The notes beneath the pieces are model-generated. The model saw only the letters and a program-made list of their open reading frames with translations, searched no databases and was not told the DNA's origin. From the NCBI RefSeq assembly GCF_900105925.1, contig NZ_LT629791.1:1984001-2048000 (forward strand): a stretch of DNA of 64,000 nucleotides, read 5' to 3'. Positions 17,112 through 25,377 of this stretch are shown one piece after another. Source of the DNA: Jiangella alkaliphila (GTDB lineage Bacteria; Actinomycetota; Actinomycetes; Jiangellales; Jiangellaceae). The translations under genes and the position numbers were made by a program. How positions within the stretch are numbered: the stretch's first letter is position 1; each line of letters starts with the position of its first letter.

Positions 17112-18401
17112 TCAGCCCGCCAGCAGCGGCTCGGCGGCCGCGCAGACCGACTCGGCGACGGCGTTGACGTCGGCGTCGGCGGTCCACAGCGCGTCCAGCT
17201 CGGCCCGGATCGCCTGCTGCAGCTGGGCGAAGTTCGCGTGCGCCGGCTTCGTCACCGCGCCGGGGATGCCGTCGATGACGACCGCCTGCAGCTGCTCCAC
17301 CGTCAGCTTCGCGTTGGCGCCCTGCAGCGTCTGCGCTGTCAGCAGCGACGTCCGCGGCGGCGGGAAGTACGCGGCCAGCCGCTCGGCGTTCTCCGGGCTG
17401 GTGAAGTACGCCAGGAAGTCCGCGGCGACCTCGGCGTTCGGGCCGTCGGCGAACACCCCGATGCCGGCCTGGCCGATGACGTTGACGTGCCCCTCCGGGC
17501 CGTCCGGCAGCGGCACGAGGTCCCAGCCGAAGCTGTCGTCCAGCGCCGACGCCCGGCTGATCTGCGTGACGGTCAGGGCGGCGTCGCCGGCGAAGAAGTC
17601 CGCCGTCGTGCCGGGTCCGGGCATGGCGCCGGTGGTGAAGATCTGGTCGTGGATCCAGGTCAGCGCGTCGATCATCTCCGGCGAGGTGAACTCGCAGCTG
17701 GAGCCGTCCTCCGACCACGGCCGGGCGCCGAAGCTGGACCAGATGGTGCCGAGGTTCTCCCAGAGCGCGAAGTCGAAGTCGCGGACCACCAGCCCTGCCT
17801 TGCCGCTGGTCTGGGCGGTCGCCGCGGCGATCTCGGCCGCGCGGTCCCACGTCCAGTCGCCGGCGGCGATCAGGTCGGCGGGCAGCGGCTGGCCGGCCGC
17901 CGTCAGCTGGTCGGTGTTGACGAACACGCCGAACGGGCTGTTCGAGAACGGGTACGCGTAGAGGCCGCCGTCGTTCTCCCACAGCCGCAGCGCGTCCGGC
18001 TCGAGGTCGTCGACGTCGTAGCCCTCGGTCTCCTCCAGCACCGGGCGCAGGTCCAGCAGCGCGCCGCTGGCGACGAACTCCGGCGCCGACGACTCGAAGA
18101 TCCACGCGAGGTCGGGCGGGTTGCCGCCGGCGATCTGGGTCGTGATGCCGGTGGTGTAGTCCTCGAACGGCAGCGTCTCGAAGCTGATCTCGGAGACCGT
18201 GTCGGCGTGGTCGGCGACATAGGCGTCGGCGATCTCCTGGAACAGCGCCAGTTGCGCCTCGTCGGCGGTCCACACGGTCATCCGCAGCGCGGCGGGGCCG
18301 TCCGACGTCGAGTCGCCGCCGTCGTCGCCGCCTCCGCAGGCGGTCAGGGTCAGGGCGGCGGCGGTGATGCCGGCGATGCCTGTCAGTACGCGGTGTTTCA
18401 T
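17112..18401 (-). CDS. Sugar ABC transporter substrate-binding lipoprotein
   Basis: ATG at 18401 after GGAGGGACG gives a 429-residue protein with a lipoprotein signal, MKHRVLTGIAGITAAALTLT followed by the lipobox Cys (TACGGG). The mature part matches family-1 extracellular solute-binding proteins (FQEIADAYVADHADTVSEI, GNPPDLAWIFES). It delivers sugar to the two permeases that follow. The gap to the FAD oxidoreductase gene upstream is 29 bases. Confidence 0.92.
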   Translation of the reverse strand: MKHRVLTGIAGITAAALTLTACGGGDDGGDSTSDGPAALRMTVWTADEAQLALFQEIADAYVADHADTVSEISFETLPFEDYTTGITTQIAGGNPPDLAWIFESSAPEFVASGALLDLRPVLEETEGYDVDDLEPDALRLWENDGGLYAYPFSNSPFGVFVNTDQLTAAGQPLPADLIAAGDWTWDRAAEIAAATAQTSGKAGLVVRDFDFALWENLGTIWSSFGARPWSEDGSSCEFTSPEMIDALTWIHDQIFTTGAMPGPGTTADFFAGDAALTVTQISRASALDDSFGWDLVPLPDGPEGHVNVIGQAGIGVFADGPNAEVAADFLAYFTSPENAERLAAYFPPPRTSLLTAQTLQGANAKLTVEQLQAVVIDGIPGAVTKPAHANFAQLQQAIRAELDALWTADADVNAVAESVCAAAEPLLAG

Positions 18402-18430
18402 CGTCCCTCCTTGGACGCAGTGCGAGCGGG

Positions 18431-20044
18431 TCAGTAACCGGACACGCCGGCCGGCCAGCGCAGTTCGACGCCGTCGCGGGTCAGCAGTGTCTGGAAGTCC
18501 TCGAGCAGCGGCTGCTTGGCCTGGATCTCGTGCGGCTGCCGGTCGTCGTCGAGGCAGGTCGCGGCCAGGTGCCCGGCGGCCTCGCCGATGTTCCACTCGA
18601 CCGGGTGCAGCCGGTAGCAGCCGTTGGTGATGTGGGTGGTGCCGATGTTCTTGCCCGCGGGGAGCAGGTTGCGCGTCCGCTGCGGCAACAGCGCGCCGAG
18701 CGGGATCTCGAACGGCTCGGCGCCGACGTCCAGATAGTTGTCGCCGCCGGTGGACGGGTGCAGGTCGATGCGGTACATGCCGATGCCGACGGTGTCCGGG
18801 TAGCGGCGGGCGCCGTGCGCGCCGCGGACCGCCTGGGACAGGTCGTGCTCGACGATCGTGGTGACGGCCCGGATGCGCCGGCCCTCGCGGACGTACGGCG
18901 CCTGCGCCAGCCCGTCGGCGGTTCCGACGACGTCGGCGCGCAGCCGCAGCCCCGGCCAGCCGGCGCCGCCGTCGGGCCGCGGCGCCTCGGTCTGCATCCA
19001 GTAGAGCATCGAGAGGCTGAGCTGCTTGGCGTCGTCGAGCCGGGCCTGCCGCGTCGCCTCGTCGACGTCGATCACCGGCGCCTCGAAGTAGTCGATGTTC
19101 GGCCAGTTCACCAGTGTGATGTCGCTGGCGTAGTGGCCCGGCGCGAACAGGTCGCGGGCGGCGATGCGGCGGAACGTCCAGAGGTTGGCGTCGCCCTGCT
19201 CGCGGCTCTGGTCGGCGTCGACGGCCAAGGCGTCGTCGCCGGGGTTCGGTTCGAACACCCGCGGCTTGGGCAGCAGCGTGCGCGGGTCGGGCGCGGAGAA
19301 GCTGAGCAGCGGTGACCCCCAGAACGCCGGGTGCACCGAGCGCCAGTGGTCGTAGCGGGCCGGCCGGTCGATGGTGTGGTCGCCGTCGACGTGGTCCAGC
19401 GCGAAGCAGTAGCTGATCGCCTGCTGGTTGTGCGGCTGCGCGGCGTCGGGCGCGCTCGGCTCGCCGGTCTCGGCCCGCGACTCGAAGCCGGTGACGTACT
19501 CGGTGCCGGTGAGCGGCAGCAGGTCGCCGGTCTCGGTGGCGTCGAGGACGTAGTCGGCGGCGATCGTCGTGCTGGCGCCGGTGCCGAGGTGCTCGACCGT
19601 CACGGCGCGGACGGTGTCACCGTCGACGTCCGCACCGGTCGGGCGGGCCGGCTGCAGGACGGTGAGCCGCCCGGCCGAGCGCCACGGCGCGAGCAGCTCG
19701 TCGAGGACGGCCACCGCGACCCGCGGCTCGTGGCACAGCTTGCTCACCCAGCCCGCGCCCGGGTTGAGCGCCGGGTGCTCGCGGGCCGCGTCGGTGAGCG
19801 GGTAGGTCCGCCGGTAGTGGTCGCGGATGCCGTCGCGCAGCGCCCGGTAGGTGCGGGTCGCGCCGAACTCCTCGATCCACGGGTGCTCGTCCGGCGGGAC
19901 GGCCTGCGAGGTGAGCTGGCCGCCGAGCCAGGGGTACTCCTCGGTCAGCACGACGCGACGCCCGCGGCGCAGCGCCGCGAGGGCCGCCGCGACGCCGCCG
20001 AGGCCGCCGCCGACCACCAGGATCTCGGTCCGAAGCTCGTTCAC
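18431..20044 (-). CDS. FAD-dependent oxidoreductase (PF12831 type)
   Basis: 537 residues. The N-terminus ILVVGGGLGGVAAALAALRRG is an FAD-binding Rossmann loop followed by VVLTEEYPWLGGQLT, the typical continuation of the FAD_oxidored family; NLLPAGKNIGTTHITNGCYRLHP near the C-terminus is the second FAD contact region. No signal peptide, so it is cytoplasmic. It lies between lacI and the sugar transporter, 9 bases after lacI. Its place suggests oxidation of an imported sugar or aglycone, but no substrate can be named. Confidence 0.85.
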   Translation of the reverse strand: MNELRTEILVVGGGLGGVAAALAALRRGRRVVLTEEYPWLGGQLTSQAVPPDEHPWIEEFGATRTYRALRDGIRDHYRRTYPLTDAAREHPALNPGAGWVSKLCHEPRVAVAVLDELLAPWRSAGRLTVLQPARPTGADVDGDTVRAVTVEHLGTGASTTIAADYVLDATETGDLLPLTGTEYVTGFESRAETGEPSAPDAAQPHNQQAISYCFALDHVDGDHTIDRPARYDHWRSVHPAFWGSPLLSFSAPDPRTLLPKPRVFEPNPGDDALAVDADQSREQGDANLWTFRRIAARDLFAPGHYASDITLVNWPNIDYFEAPVIDVDEATRQARLDDAKQLSLSMLYWMQTEAPRPDGGAGWPGLRLRADVVGTADGLAQAPYVREGRRIRAVTTIVEHDLSQAVRGAHGARRYPDTVGIGMYRIDLHPSTGGDNYLDVGAEPFEIPLGALLPQRTRNLLPAGKNIGTTHITNGCYRLHPVEWNIGEAAGHLAATCLDDDRQPHEIQAKQPLLEDFQTLLTRDGVELRWPAGVSGY

Positions 20045-20053
20045 TCGTCTCCT

Positions 20054-21100
20054 TCAGCGTGGGCGGGGCGCCGACACCGTCGCGCCCGGCTCGATGACGC
20101 ACGGCAGCAGCCGGTGCCGGTCGGTGGTGCCGGACGGGTCCTCGATCAGCTGGACCAGCAGCGACAACGCCTGCTCGCCCATCTCCTCGCGCGGGATGCG
20201 AAAGCCGCTCCACGCGACGCCGGCGTCGTCGGCCCCGGGCTCGACGGGGACGTCCGGCTGCCCGAGGACGGCGATGGAGAGGTCGACGGGGACGTCGAGG
20301 CCGCGGGCCGCCGCGGCGGCGCGGATGCTGGCGGCGCGGTACGCCTCGGCCAGCACCAGCCCGGTCAGGTGGTGCTCCACGACGACGTCGACGATCTCGT
20401 CGGCGCTCAGCTCGGCCGGGTCGAACGACGTCGGCCGCAGTCCGGCCGCGCGCATCGCCGTCCGGTACCCGGTGAGCCGGTCGATGATCGACTCGCGGTC
20501 GCTCAGCTCGCCGACGAACCCGATGCGCCGGTGCCCCTGCTCCAGGAACAGCCCGACGACGTCGCTCGTCGCCTGGACGTAGTCGGCGCCGACGTAGGGC
20601 AGGTCGGCCGAGCCGGGCAGCTCGCGCCGTCCCACGAACACGAACGGGAAGCCGTCGTCGATGAGGTGCACCAGCTCCTGCTTGTCCTCGACCCGGCCGA
20701 GCAGCACGCAGCCGTCGGTGACGCCGAGATGGGCGCGGGCCTTGCCGGACAGCCGGCGCCGGCCGTTCTGCACCGGAGCGCTGGTGAACAGCAGCAGGTC
20801 GCTGCCCCAGCGCTCGGCCTCGCGCTCGATGCCGACCAGGAACGGGTGGTAGAAGTCGCCGTTGCCCTGCGGGAACACCGGCTCGTAGGTGAACACGCCG
20901 ATGATCTGGTTGCGGCCGCGGGCCAGCCGCTGCGCGAGCGGGTTGGCGGAGTAGCCGGTCTTGCTGATCGCGTCGAGCACCCGCTGCCGGGTGTCCGGTC
21001 CGACGCGGTCCGGCTCGGCGTTGAGCACCAGCGAGACGGTCGCCTGACTGACGCCCGCCATCCGCGCGACGTCCGCCTGGGTCGCTCGCTTGGCCGCCAT
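20054..21100 (-). CDS. LacI-family repressor heading the polysaccharide operon
   Basis: ATG at 21100 (after GAGGGCACC) gives MAAKRATQADVARMAGVSQATVSLVLN, the LacI helix-turn-helix, then the hinge ANPLAQRLARG and a periplasmic-binding-protein-like sugar domain; 348 residues. The FAD oxidoreductase, sugar transporter and two secreted hydrolase genes follow on the same strand with gaps of 5-31 bases, so lacI is the first gene of its own operon. A perfect 14-bp palindrome 20 bases upstream is the likely autoregulatory operator. The inducer is probably an oligosaccharide. Confidence 0.92.
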   Translation of the reverse strand: MAAKRATQADVARMAGVSQATVSLVLNAEPDRVGPDTRQRVLDAISKTGYSANPLAQRLARGRNQIIGVFTYEPVFPQGNGDFYHPFLVGIEREAERWGSDLLLFTSAPVQNGRRRLSGKARAHLGVTDGCVLLGRVEDKQELVHLIDDGFPFVFVGRRELPGSADLPYVGADYVQATSDVVGLFLEQGHRRIGFVGELSDRESIIDRLTGYRTAMRAAGLRPTSFDPAELSADEIVDVVVEHHLTGLVLAEAYRAASIRAAAAARGLDVPVDLSIAVLGQPDVPVEPGADDAGVAWSGFRIPREEMGEQALSLLVQLIEDPSGTTDRHRLLPCVIEPGATVSAPRPR

Positions 21101-21119
21101 GGTGCCCTCCCTCGATCTT

Positions 21120-21133
21120 GTTATGCGCATAAC
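21120..21133. promoter_or_regulatory. LacI operator candidate, perfect palindrome
   Basis: GTTATGCGCATAAC is a perfect palindrome with the central CG usual for LacI-family operators, 20 bases before the lacI start codon. Confidence 0.75.
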
Positions 21134-21264
21134 TGCTGGGCCGTGACACACGGCGCTGAGCCGTGGGATGTGGGCGATCCTGGCGGGTCAGGCCGAATGG
21201 TGTCAAGGGTGTGACGAGGAGATTTCGGACAGACGACGGTGGTGGCGCTGGTCAGGCCGCGAAT

Positions 21265-21282
21265 CAGTTATGCGAATTACTG
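21265..21282. promoter_or_regulatory. Second, imperfect LacI-type operator
   Basis: CAGTTATGCGAATTACTG matches its own reverse complement at 14 of 18 positions and shares GTTATGCG and the spacing of the site at 21120-21133 (12 of 14 positions). It lies 148 bases from that site, upstream of the NUDIX gene; either a distal looping site for LacI or a site controlling the NUDIX gene. Confidence 0.5.
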
Positions 21283-21340
21283 ACTTGCGAAGGTGGGAGG
21301 CGGCGGGCGCCGACCGGGGGGCGGCTGGAATCCTGGTGCC

Positions 21341-21877
21341 GTGGCCGAACCCGGGTTCGAGGACGACGTGTACGCCGAAGGTGCGCCGGAGCGCGAGTTC
21401 CACGCCGGGATCGCGGCGCGGCTGCCCCGCAAGTCGGTGTCCGGTGGCGCGCTGGTGCGCGACGAGGCCGGGCTGATCCTGTTCCTGGAGCCGACCTACA
21501 AGCCGGCGCTGGAGATCCCCGGCGGCGTCGCCGAGGCGGACGAGTCGCCGTTGCAGGCGTGCCGGCGCGAGGTGCGCGAGGAGATCGGCCTCGACCTGCC
21601 GATCGGCCGCGCGCTGGTGATCGACTGGATCCCGGTCCGCGGGCCGTGGCCGGACCAGCTGGCCTTCGTGTTCGACGGCGGCGTGCTGGACGCCGCGGCG
21701 ATCGCCCGGATCACGCCCGACCCGGTCGAGGTCGGCGGCTTCGCGTTCCGCTCGCTCGCGGGGGCGGGCGAGCGGCTGCGACCGTCGATGGCGCGCCGGC
21801 TGGCTGCCGCCCGGTTGGCGCTGGAGATCGGCGAGACGCTCTACGCCGAGTTCGGCCGGCCGGTCCGCGGCGGCTGA
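21341..21877 (+). CDS. NUDIX hydrolase
   Basis: 178 residues from GTG at 21341; an upstream GTG at 21293 would add a Gly/Arg-rich tail of 16 residues and is less likely. The Nudix box is complete: G-VAEAD-E-SPLQACR-REVREEIGL. The opening RKSVSGGALVRDEAG and EPTYKPALEIPGG fit the MutT/ADP-ribose branch. It hydrolyses a nucleoside diphosphate linked to another group; the substrate cannot be named. It is divergent from lacI and convergent with the WD40-like gene. Confidence 0.88.
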   Translation: MAEPGFEDDVYAEGAPEREFHAGIAARLPRKSVSGGALVRDEAGLILFLEPTYKPALEIPGGVAEADESPLQACRREVREEIGLDLPIGRALVIDWIPVRGPWPDQLAFVFDGGVLDAAAIARITPDPVEVGGFAFRSLAGAGERLRPSMARRLAAARLALEIGETLYAEFGRPVRGG

Positions 21878-21990
21878 GCCCTGGACGGGCACACCGAGCC
21901 GGGCCACGGATCAGGCCGGCGAGCCCCGAAGATCGATCAGACTCACTCATCCAGCCACACGTCGAGGGCAGGCCCGAGGCGTACCTGGTC

Positions 21991-22038
21991 ATGGCGGGCG
22001 GTTCGGTGGTGCTCTGGCGCCACCGGACCGCCCGCCAT
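21991..22038. repeat. Long hairpin, 22-bp arms with two mismatches
   Basis: Bases 21991-22012 pair with 22017-22038 at 20 of 22 positions around a 4-base loop. With the perfect repeat that follows it fills most of the 311-base gap (21878-22188) between convergent NUDIX and WD40-like genes. No coding signal was seen in that gap. Confidence 0.75.
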
Positions 22039-22045
22039 CTCCGTC

Positions 22046-22120
22046 CGCCCGCTTTGCAATGAGCACCTATACGCACCACTCGGCCGGTGGTGCGTATAGG
22101 TGCTCATTGCAAAGCGGGCG
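22046..22120. repeat. Perfect inverted repeat, 34-bp arms, 7-base loop
   Basis: Bases 22046-22079 are perfectly complementary to 22087-22120; the arm contains TTTGCAATGAGCACCTAT. The loop TCGGCCG is itself self-complementary at its core. It is lower in GC than its surroundings and lies between convergent genes. Confidence 0.9.
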
Positions 22121-22188
22121 ACGGGGTGCCGTGCCGCGGCGCATCCCAGCGTCTGCACGTATGAAGGGGCACTGCGCTCAAGGCGAAG

Positions 22189-23232
22189 CTAGTGACCCGG
22201 CGAGTGCGCCACGTGGACGTCGAAGGCGCTGGGTGCGGTGGTCCGGGCGTAGGTGAACAGCGACCCGTCCGGGCTGACGTCGCCGGGGAACACGTCCTGC
22301 CCGAAGTCGTACGTCGCGACGTCGGCGCCGGTCAGCGTGCTGGTGAAGGTGAGCGTCCGGCGCGGCGCGACGAGCCGGTTGGTGAGCGCCAGCGCGCCGT
22401 CGTCGGTCACGTCGGACACGCCGTCGTAGAGGTCGAGGTCGAGCGAGCGCTGCACGGCGCCGCTGGGCACGCTCACCAGGCGCAGGCCGGTGGGCACGCC
22501 GGGCAGGATGCGCTTGGTCCAGAGGCCGGTGCTGTCCGGTGTCCAGCGGATCAGCAGGTCGCCGTCGGCGAGCGTCAGCGTGGAGGCCCAGGTGTCGGTG
22601 CGGAACACCCGGACCGCGGGGACGGCTCGCCCGCCGGTCACGACACGGTCGTTGGCGGCGAGGTAGCGCCCGTCCGGCGAGAAGCGCACCCCGGCCGTCG
22701 TGGCGGGCACGGACAGCAGCCTGACCCGGACGCCGTCGGACACCCGGTGCACGTGCACCTGGCCGCCCCGCTCGTAGGAGCGGGCGTCCATGGCGGCGAT
22801 GGTCCGCCCGTCGGGCGCGAAGTGCAGGCCGTCCAGCTCGCGGCCTGCCGACGTCGGGATCGACCGCAGCAGCGCGCCGGTCGAAGCCCGGTAGAGCCGG
22901 ATGGTCCGGACCGGCAGGCCCGAGCTCGTGTCGTTGACGGTGACCGCGATGGTCTGGTTGTCGGCCGACAGCGCCACGGCGTTGACCTTCAGCGGGCTGG
23001 TCAGCGTGCGGACGACGGCGCCGGTGCTCGCCTGACGCAGCTCGACACGACCCCCGGCGGAGGTGTTGCCGGCGGACAGGACGAGGGTCCCGTCGTCGGA
23101 GAACAGCGCCCATGACTGCCCGGGAGCGGTCCAGGCCTCGGCCGGGGTCGCCGCGACGGCCGGAGCGGCCTGGCCCGTCAGCGCGACGGCGGCCGCGACC
23201 AGCAGGGGCATCAATCGACGTCGGATCGTCAT
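22189..23232 (-). CDS. Secreted WD40-like beta-propeller protein
   Basis: 347 residues with a Sec signal (MTIRRRLMPLLVAAAVALTGQAAPAVA). The rest is built from repeats of the form SDDGTLVLSAG, SADNQTIAVTV, APDGRTIAAMD, SPDGRYLAAND, TPDSTGLWTK and SPDGSLFTYA, each with the D-G turn of a propeller blade. No catalytic motif was seen. It begins 1 base after the phytase-like gene ends, so the two are one transcription unit. Confidence 0.8.
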   Translation of the reverse strand: MTIRRRLMPLLVAAAVALTGQAAPAVAATPAEAWTAPGQSWALFSDDGTLVLSAGNTSAGGRVELRQASTGAVVRTLTSPLKVNAVALSADNQTIAVTVNDTSSGLPVRTIRLYRASTGALLRSIPTSAGRELDGLHFAPDGRTIAAMDARSYERGGQVHVHRVSDGVRVRLLSVPATTAGVRFSPDGRYLAANDRVVTGGRAVPAVRVFRTDTWASTLTLADGDLLIRWTPDSTGLWTKRILPGVPTGLRLVSVPSGAVQRSLDLDLYDGVSDVTDDGALALTNRLVAPRRTLTFTSTLTGADVATYDFGQDVFPGDVSPDGSLFTYARTTAPSAFDVHVAHSPGH

Positions 23233-23233
23233 C

Positions 23234-24532
23234 TCAGAACCTCGGATCGTTGTCGGGGTGGGTGCTGATCTTCAGACCGAGTGCGTCGGCCACCTGGCCC
23301 CAGTCGACGTAGGAGAAGTTGGTGGCGTCGCGCTCCGGGTCGACGTCCGGGCCGGTCTCCGGCTCGTCGTGGGTGACCAGGAGGCCCTCGCGGTAGTCGC
23401 CGACGACGCGGTTGGTGACGGCCAGGCCGTCGGAGCCGTTGACGTCGTCGACGCCGTCGCCCTCGACCCGGAAGGTGCCGAGCGCGCGGTTGTGGCCCAT
23501 CGTCGAGTAGACGGCGAACCGGTCGTCGCCCTGGCTGGAGACGATGACGTAGCCGGTCCGGCCGCGCCCGTAGTAGACGTCGACCCCCTCGGCGTCGGCG
23601 ACCAGGTTCGGCCCGCCGAGACCGGGCTGGTCCGGGTCGACCGGCACGCACTCCTCGGTCTCCTCGTCGTACACGTCGTGGACGCCGAAGTCGGCGACCT
23701 TGTCGATCAGCCGCGGCTCGCCGGTGCCGAGCGGCAGCGGGATCCGCCACAGCCCGACGTCCTCCTGCGTCGCGTACAGCACGTCGCTGCGCTGATCGAC
23801 GGCGACGCCCTCGAGCTGCGGGCCGACGCCGGGCTCCTCGCACGGGACCCAGGTGCGGCCGCCGGGGAGCGGGAAGCTGCCCGGCAGCTCCAGGTGCTCC
23901 ACGTCGGTGTAGGCGACGGTGCCGTCGCTCTTCGGGGTGATCCGCGCCGTCGCGATGGTCGTCGCGCCCTCCCGGGTCACGACCGCGTAGGTGTCGCGGC
24001 TGTTCGGCTGCCAGACGGCGACGCCGTACGCCGTCTGCTCCTCGTCGACCGTCTCGCGGTCCGGGCTGAACAGGAACTCCTGCTCCGGCGCGGTGACCTC
24101 GCGCAGCGGCGTCGCGGCCCGCGAGCCGGCCGGGTCGATGGTGAAGAACCGCAGCTGGTCGTTGTACCGGTCCGACACCACCGCGACGTCGGTCGTGCGG
24201 CCGCCGACACGCAGCCCGTAGGCGATGTCGACGTTGTTGTACCGCCCGTCGACGCCGTCGGCGCGCGGCGCCGGGGTGGCCGGCAGCGACTGCAGCTCGC
24301 GCGAGTCGAGGTCGTAGACGCGCAGCCCGCCCTCCTTCGCCGTCACGATGACGATCGAGCGGCCGGACCGCTCCGGGTGCACCCAGATCGCCGGGTCGTC
24401 GCCCGACGCGTTGCCGCCCTCGTCGTCGTCGTACAGCACCGGCGTCTCGTTGCCCGTCGTGACGATGTCGGGCTGCGGTACGAACGCGAGAACGAACGGG
24501 ACGGCGGCGGCGAGAGCGAAGGTGCGGCGCAT
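23234..24532 (-). CDS. Secreted beta-propeller phytase-like protein
   Basis: 432 residues with a short signal peptide. Blades carry the hallmarks of beta-propeller phytase: GDDPAIWVHP, GGLRVYDLD, RYNNVDIAYG, QLEGVAVD, GSDGLAVTN, YREGLLVTHDE and NFSYVDW. These supply the acidic calcium and phosphate sites. The expected reaction is calcium-dependent removal of phosphate from phytate outside the cell. The pair with the WD40-like protein is unusual but the family call is good. Confidence 0.88.
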   Translation of the reverse strand: MRRTFALAAAVPFVLAFVPQPDIVTTGNETPVLYDDDEGGNASGDDPAIWVHPERSGRSIVIVTAKEGGLRVYDLDSRELQSLPATPAPRADGVDGRYNNVDIAYGLRVGGRTTDVAVVSDRYNDQLRFFTIDPAGSRAATPLREVTAPEQEFLFSPDRETVDEEQTAYGVAVWQPNSRDTYAVVTREGATTIATARITPKSDGTVAYTDVEHLELPGSFPLPGGRTWVPCEEPGVGPQLEGVAVDQRSDVLYATQEDVGLWRIPLPLGTGEPRLIDKVADFGVHDVYDEETEECVPVDPDQPGLGGPNLVADAEGVDVYYGRGRTGYVIVSSQGDDRFAVYSTMGHNRALGTFRVEGDGVDDVNGSDGLAVTNRVVGDYREGLLVTHDEPETGPDVDPERDATNFSYVDWGQVADALGLKISTHPDNDPRF

Positions 24533-24618
24533 GATCGGGAGCCTGCTCCCGCAATCTTGCCGCTCGCGTGGCCGGTGAGCGAACGGTCGGCGAACAGGAC
24601 CGGTCCTAGGCTGGTCCC

Positions 24619-25377
24619 ATGCTGGTGGTGCTGCCTCCGTCGGAGACGCAGGCGTGGCCCGAGCGCGGCCGCGGCCTCGATCTCGGGCGGCTGTCGTTCC
24701 CCGAGCTCACCGAGGCGCGGTCCGCCGTGCTCGACGGCATGGTGGCGACCAGCGCGCGGCCCGATGCGATGCGGCGGCTGGAGGCGCCGGCCGGCGCGGC
24801 GGCGGAGGTCGCCCGCAACGTCGACGCTCGGACTGCGCCCGCGGCCGCGGCGGCGCGGCTGTACCAGGGCGTGCTCTACGACGCGTTCGACCCGGCGACG
24901 CTGGACGCGGCGGCGCTGCGCCGGGCCGGGCGCCGCGTCGTCATCGTGTCGTCGCTGTTCGGGGCGGTGCGGCTGAGCGATCGGGTGCCGGCGCACCGGC
25001 TGCCGATCTGCGCGAACCTCGACGGCCTCGACGACGTGCCCGGACTGGAGGCGTACTGGCGGGCCCGGCTCGGCCCGGCGCTGACGGCCGCGGCCGGTCG
25101 CGGCGTCGTCGTCGACCTGCGGTCCAGCAGCTATGCGCCGCTGTGGCGGCCCGGTCCGGAATTGGCCGAGCGTTGGGTGACGCTGCGGGTGCCCGGTTCG
25201 CCGCACGGCGCGAAGGCCACCCGCGGCCGGGTCGCCCGGCTGCTCTGCACCGATCCGGCGGAGCCCCGCGACGTGCCCGCGCTGGCCGCCGTCGTCGGCG
25301 CCGCCTTCGGCGTCGAGTTGCACCCGCCGGCCCGCGACCGCGCACCCTGGGTGCTCGAGCTGTCCGGGGTCAGCTGA
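24619..25377 (+). CDS. yaaA: YaaA-family (DUF328) peroxide-stress protein
   Basis: 252 residues. Family marks: LPPSETQ at the N-terminus, YQGVLYDAFD, RLSDRVPAHRLP and VVDLRSSSYAPLWRP. YaaA proteins are cytoplasmic DNA-binding proteins that lower free iron after peroxide stress in E. coli; the role in actinobacteria is not established. The gene overlaps the convergent esterase gene by 8 bases. Confidence 0.88.
   Translation: MLVVLPPSETQAWPERGRGLDLGRLSFPELTEARSAVLDGMVATSARPDAMRRLEAPAGAAAEVARNVDARTAPAAAAARLYQGVLYDAFDPATLDAAALRRAGRRVVIVSSLFGAVRLSDRVPAHRLPICANLDGLDDVPGLEAYWRARLGPALTAAAGRGVVVDLRSSSYAPLWRPGPELAERWVTLRVPGSPHGAKATRGRVARLLCTDPAEPRDVPALAAVVGAAFGVELHPPARDRAPWVLELSGVS

Noticed and set aside
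21163-22062. A 299-codon plus-strand frame through the NUDIX gene and the following hairpins
   Set aside because: Overlaps the NUDIX gene in another frame and ends in repeat DNA; no motif.
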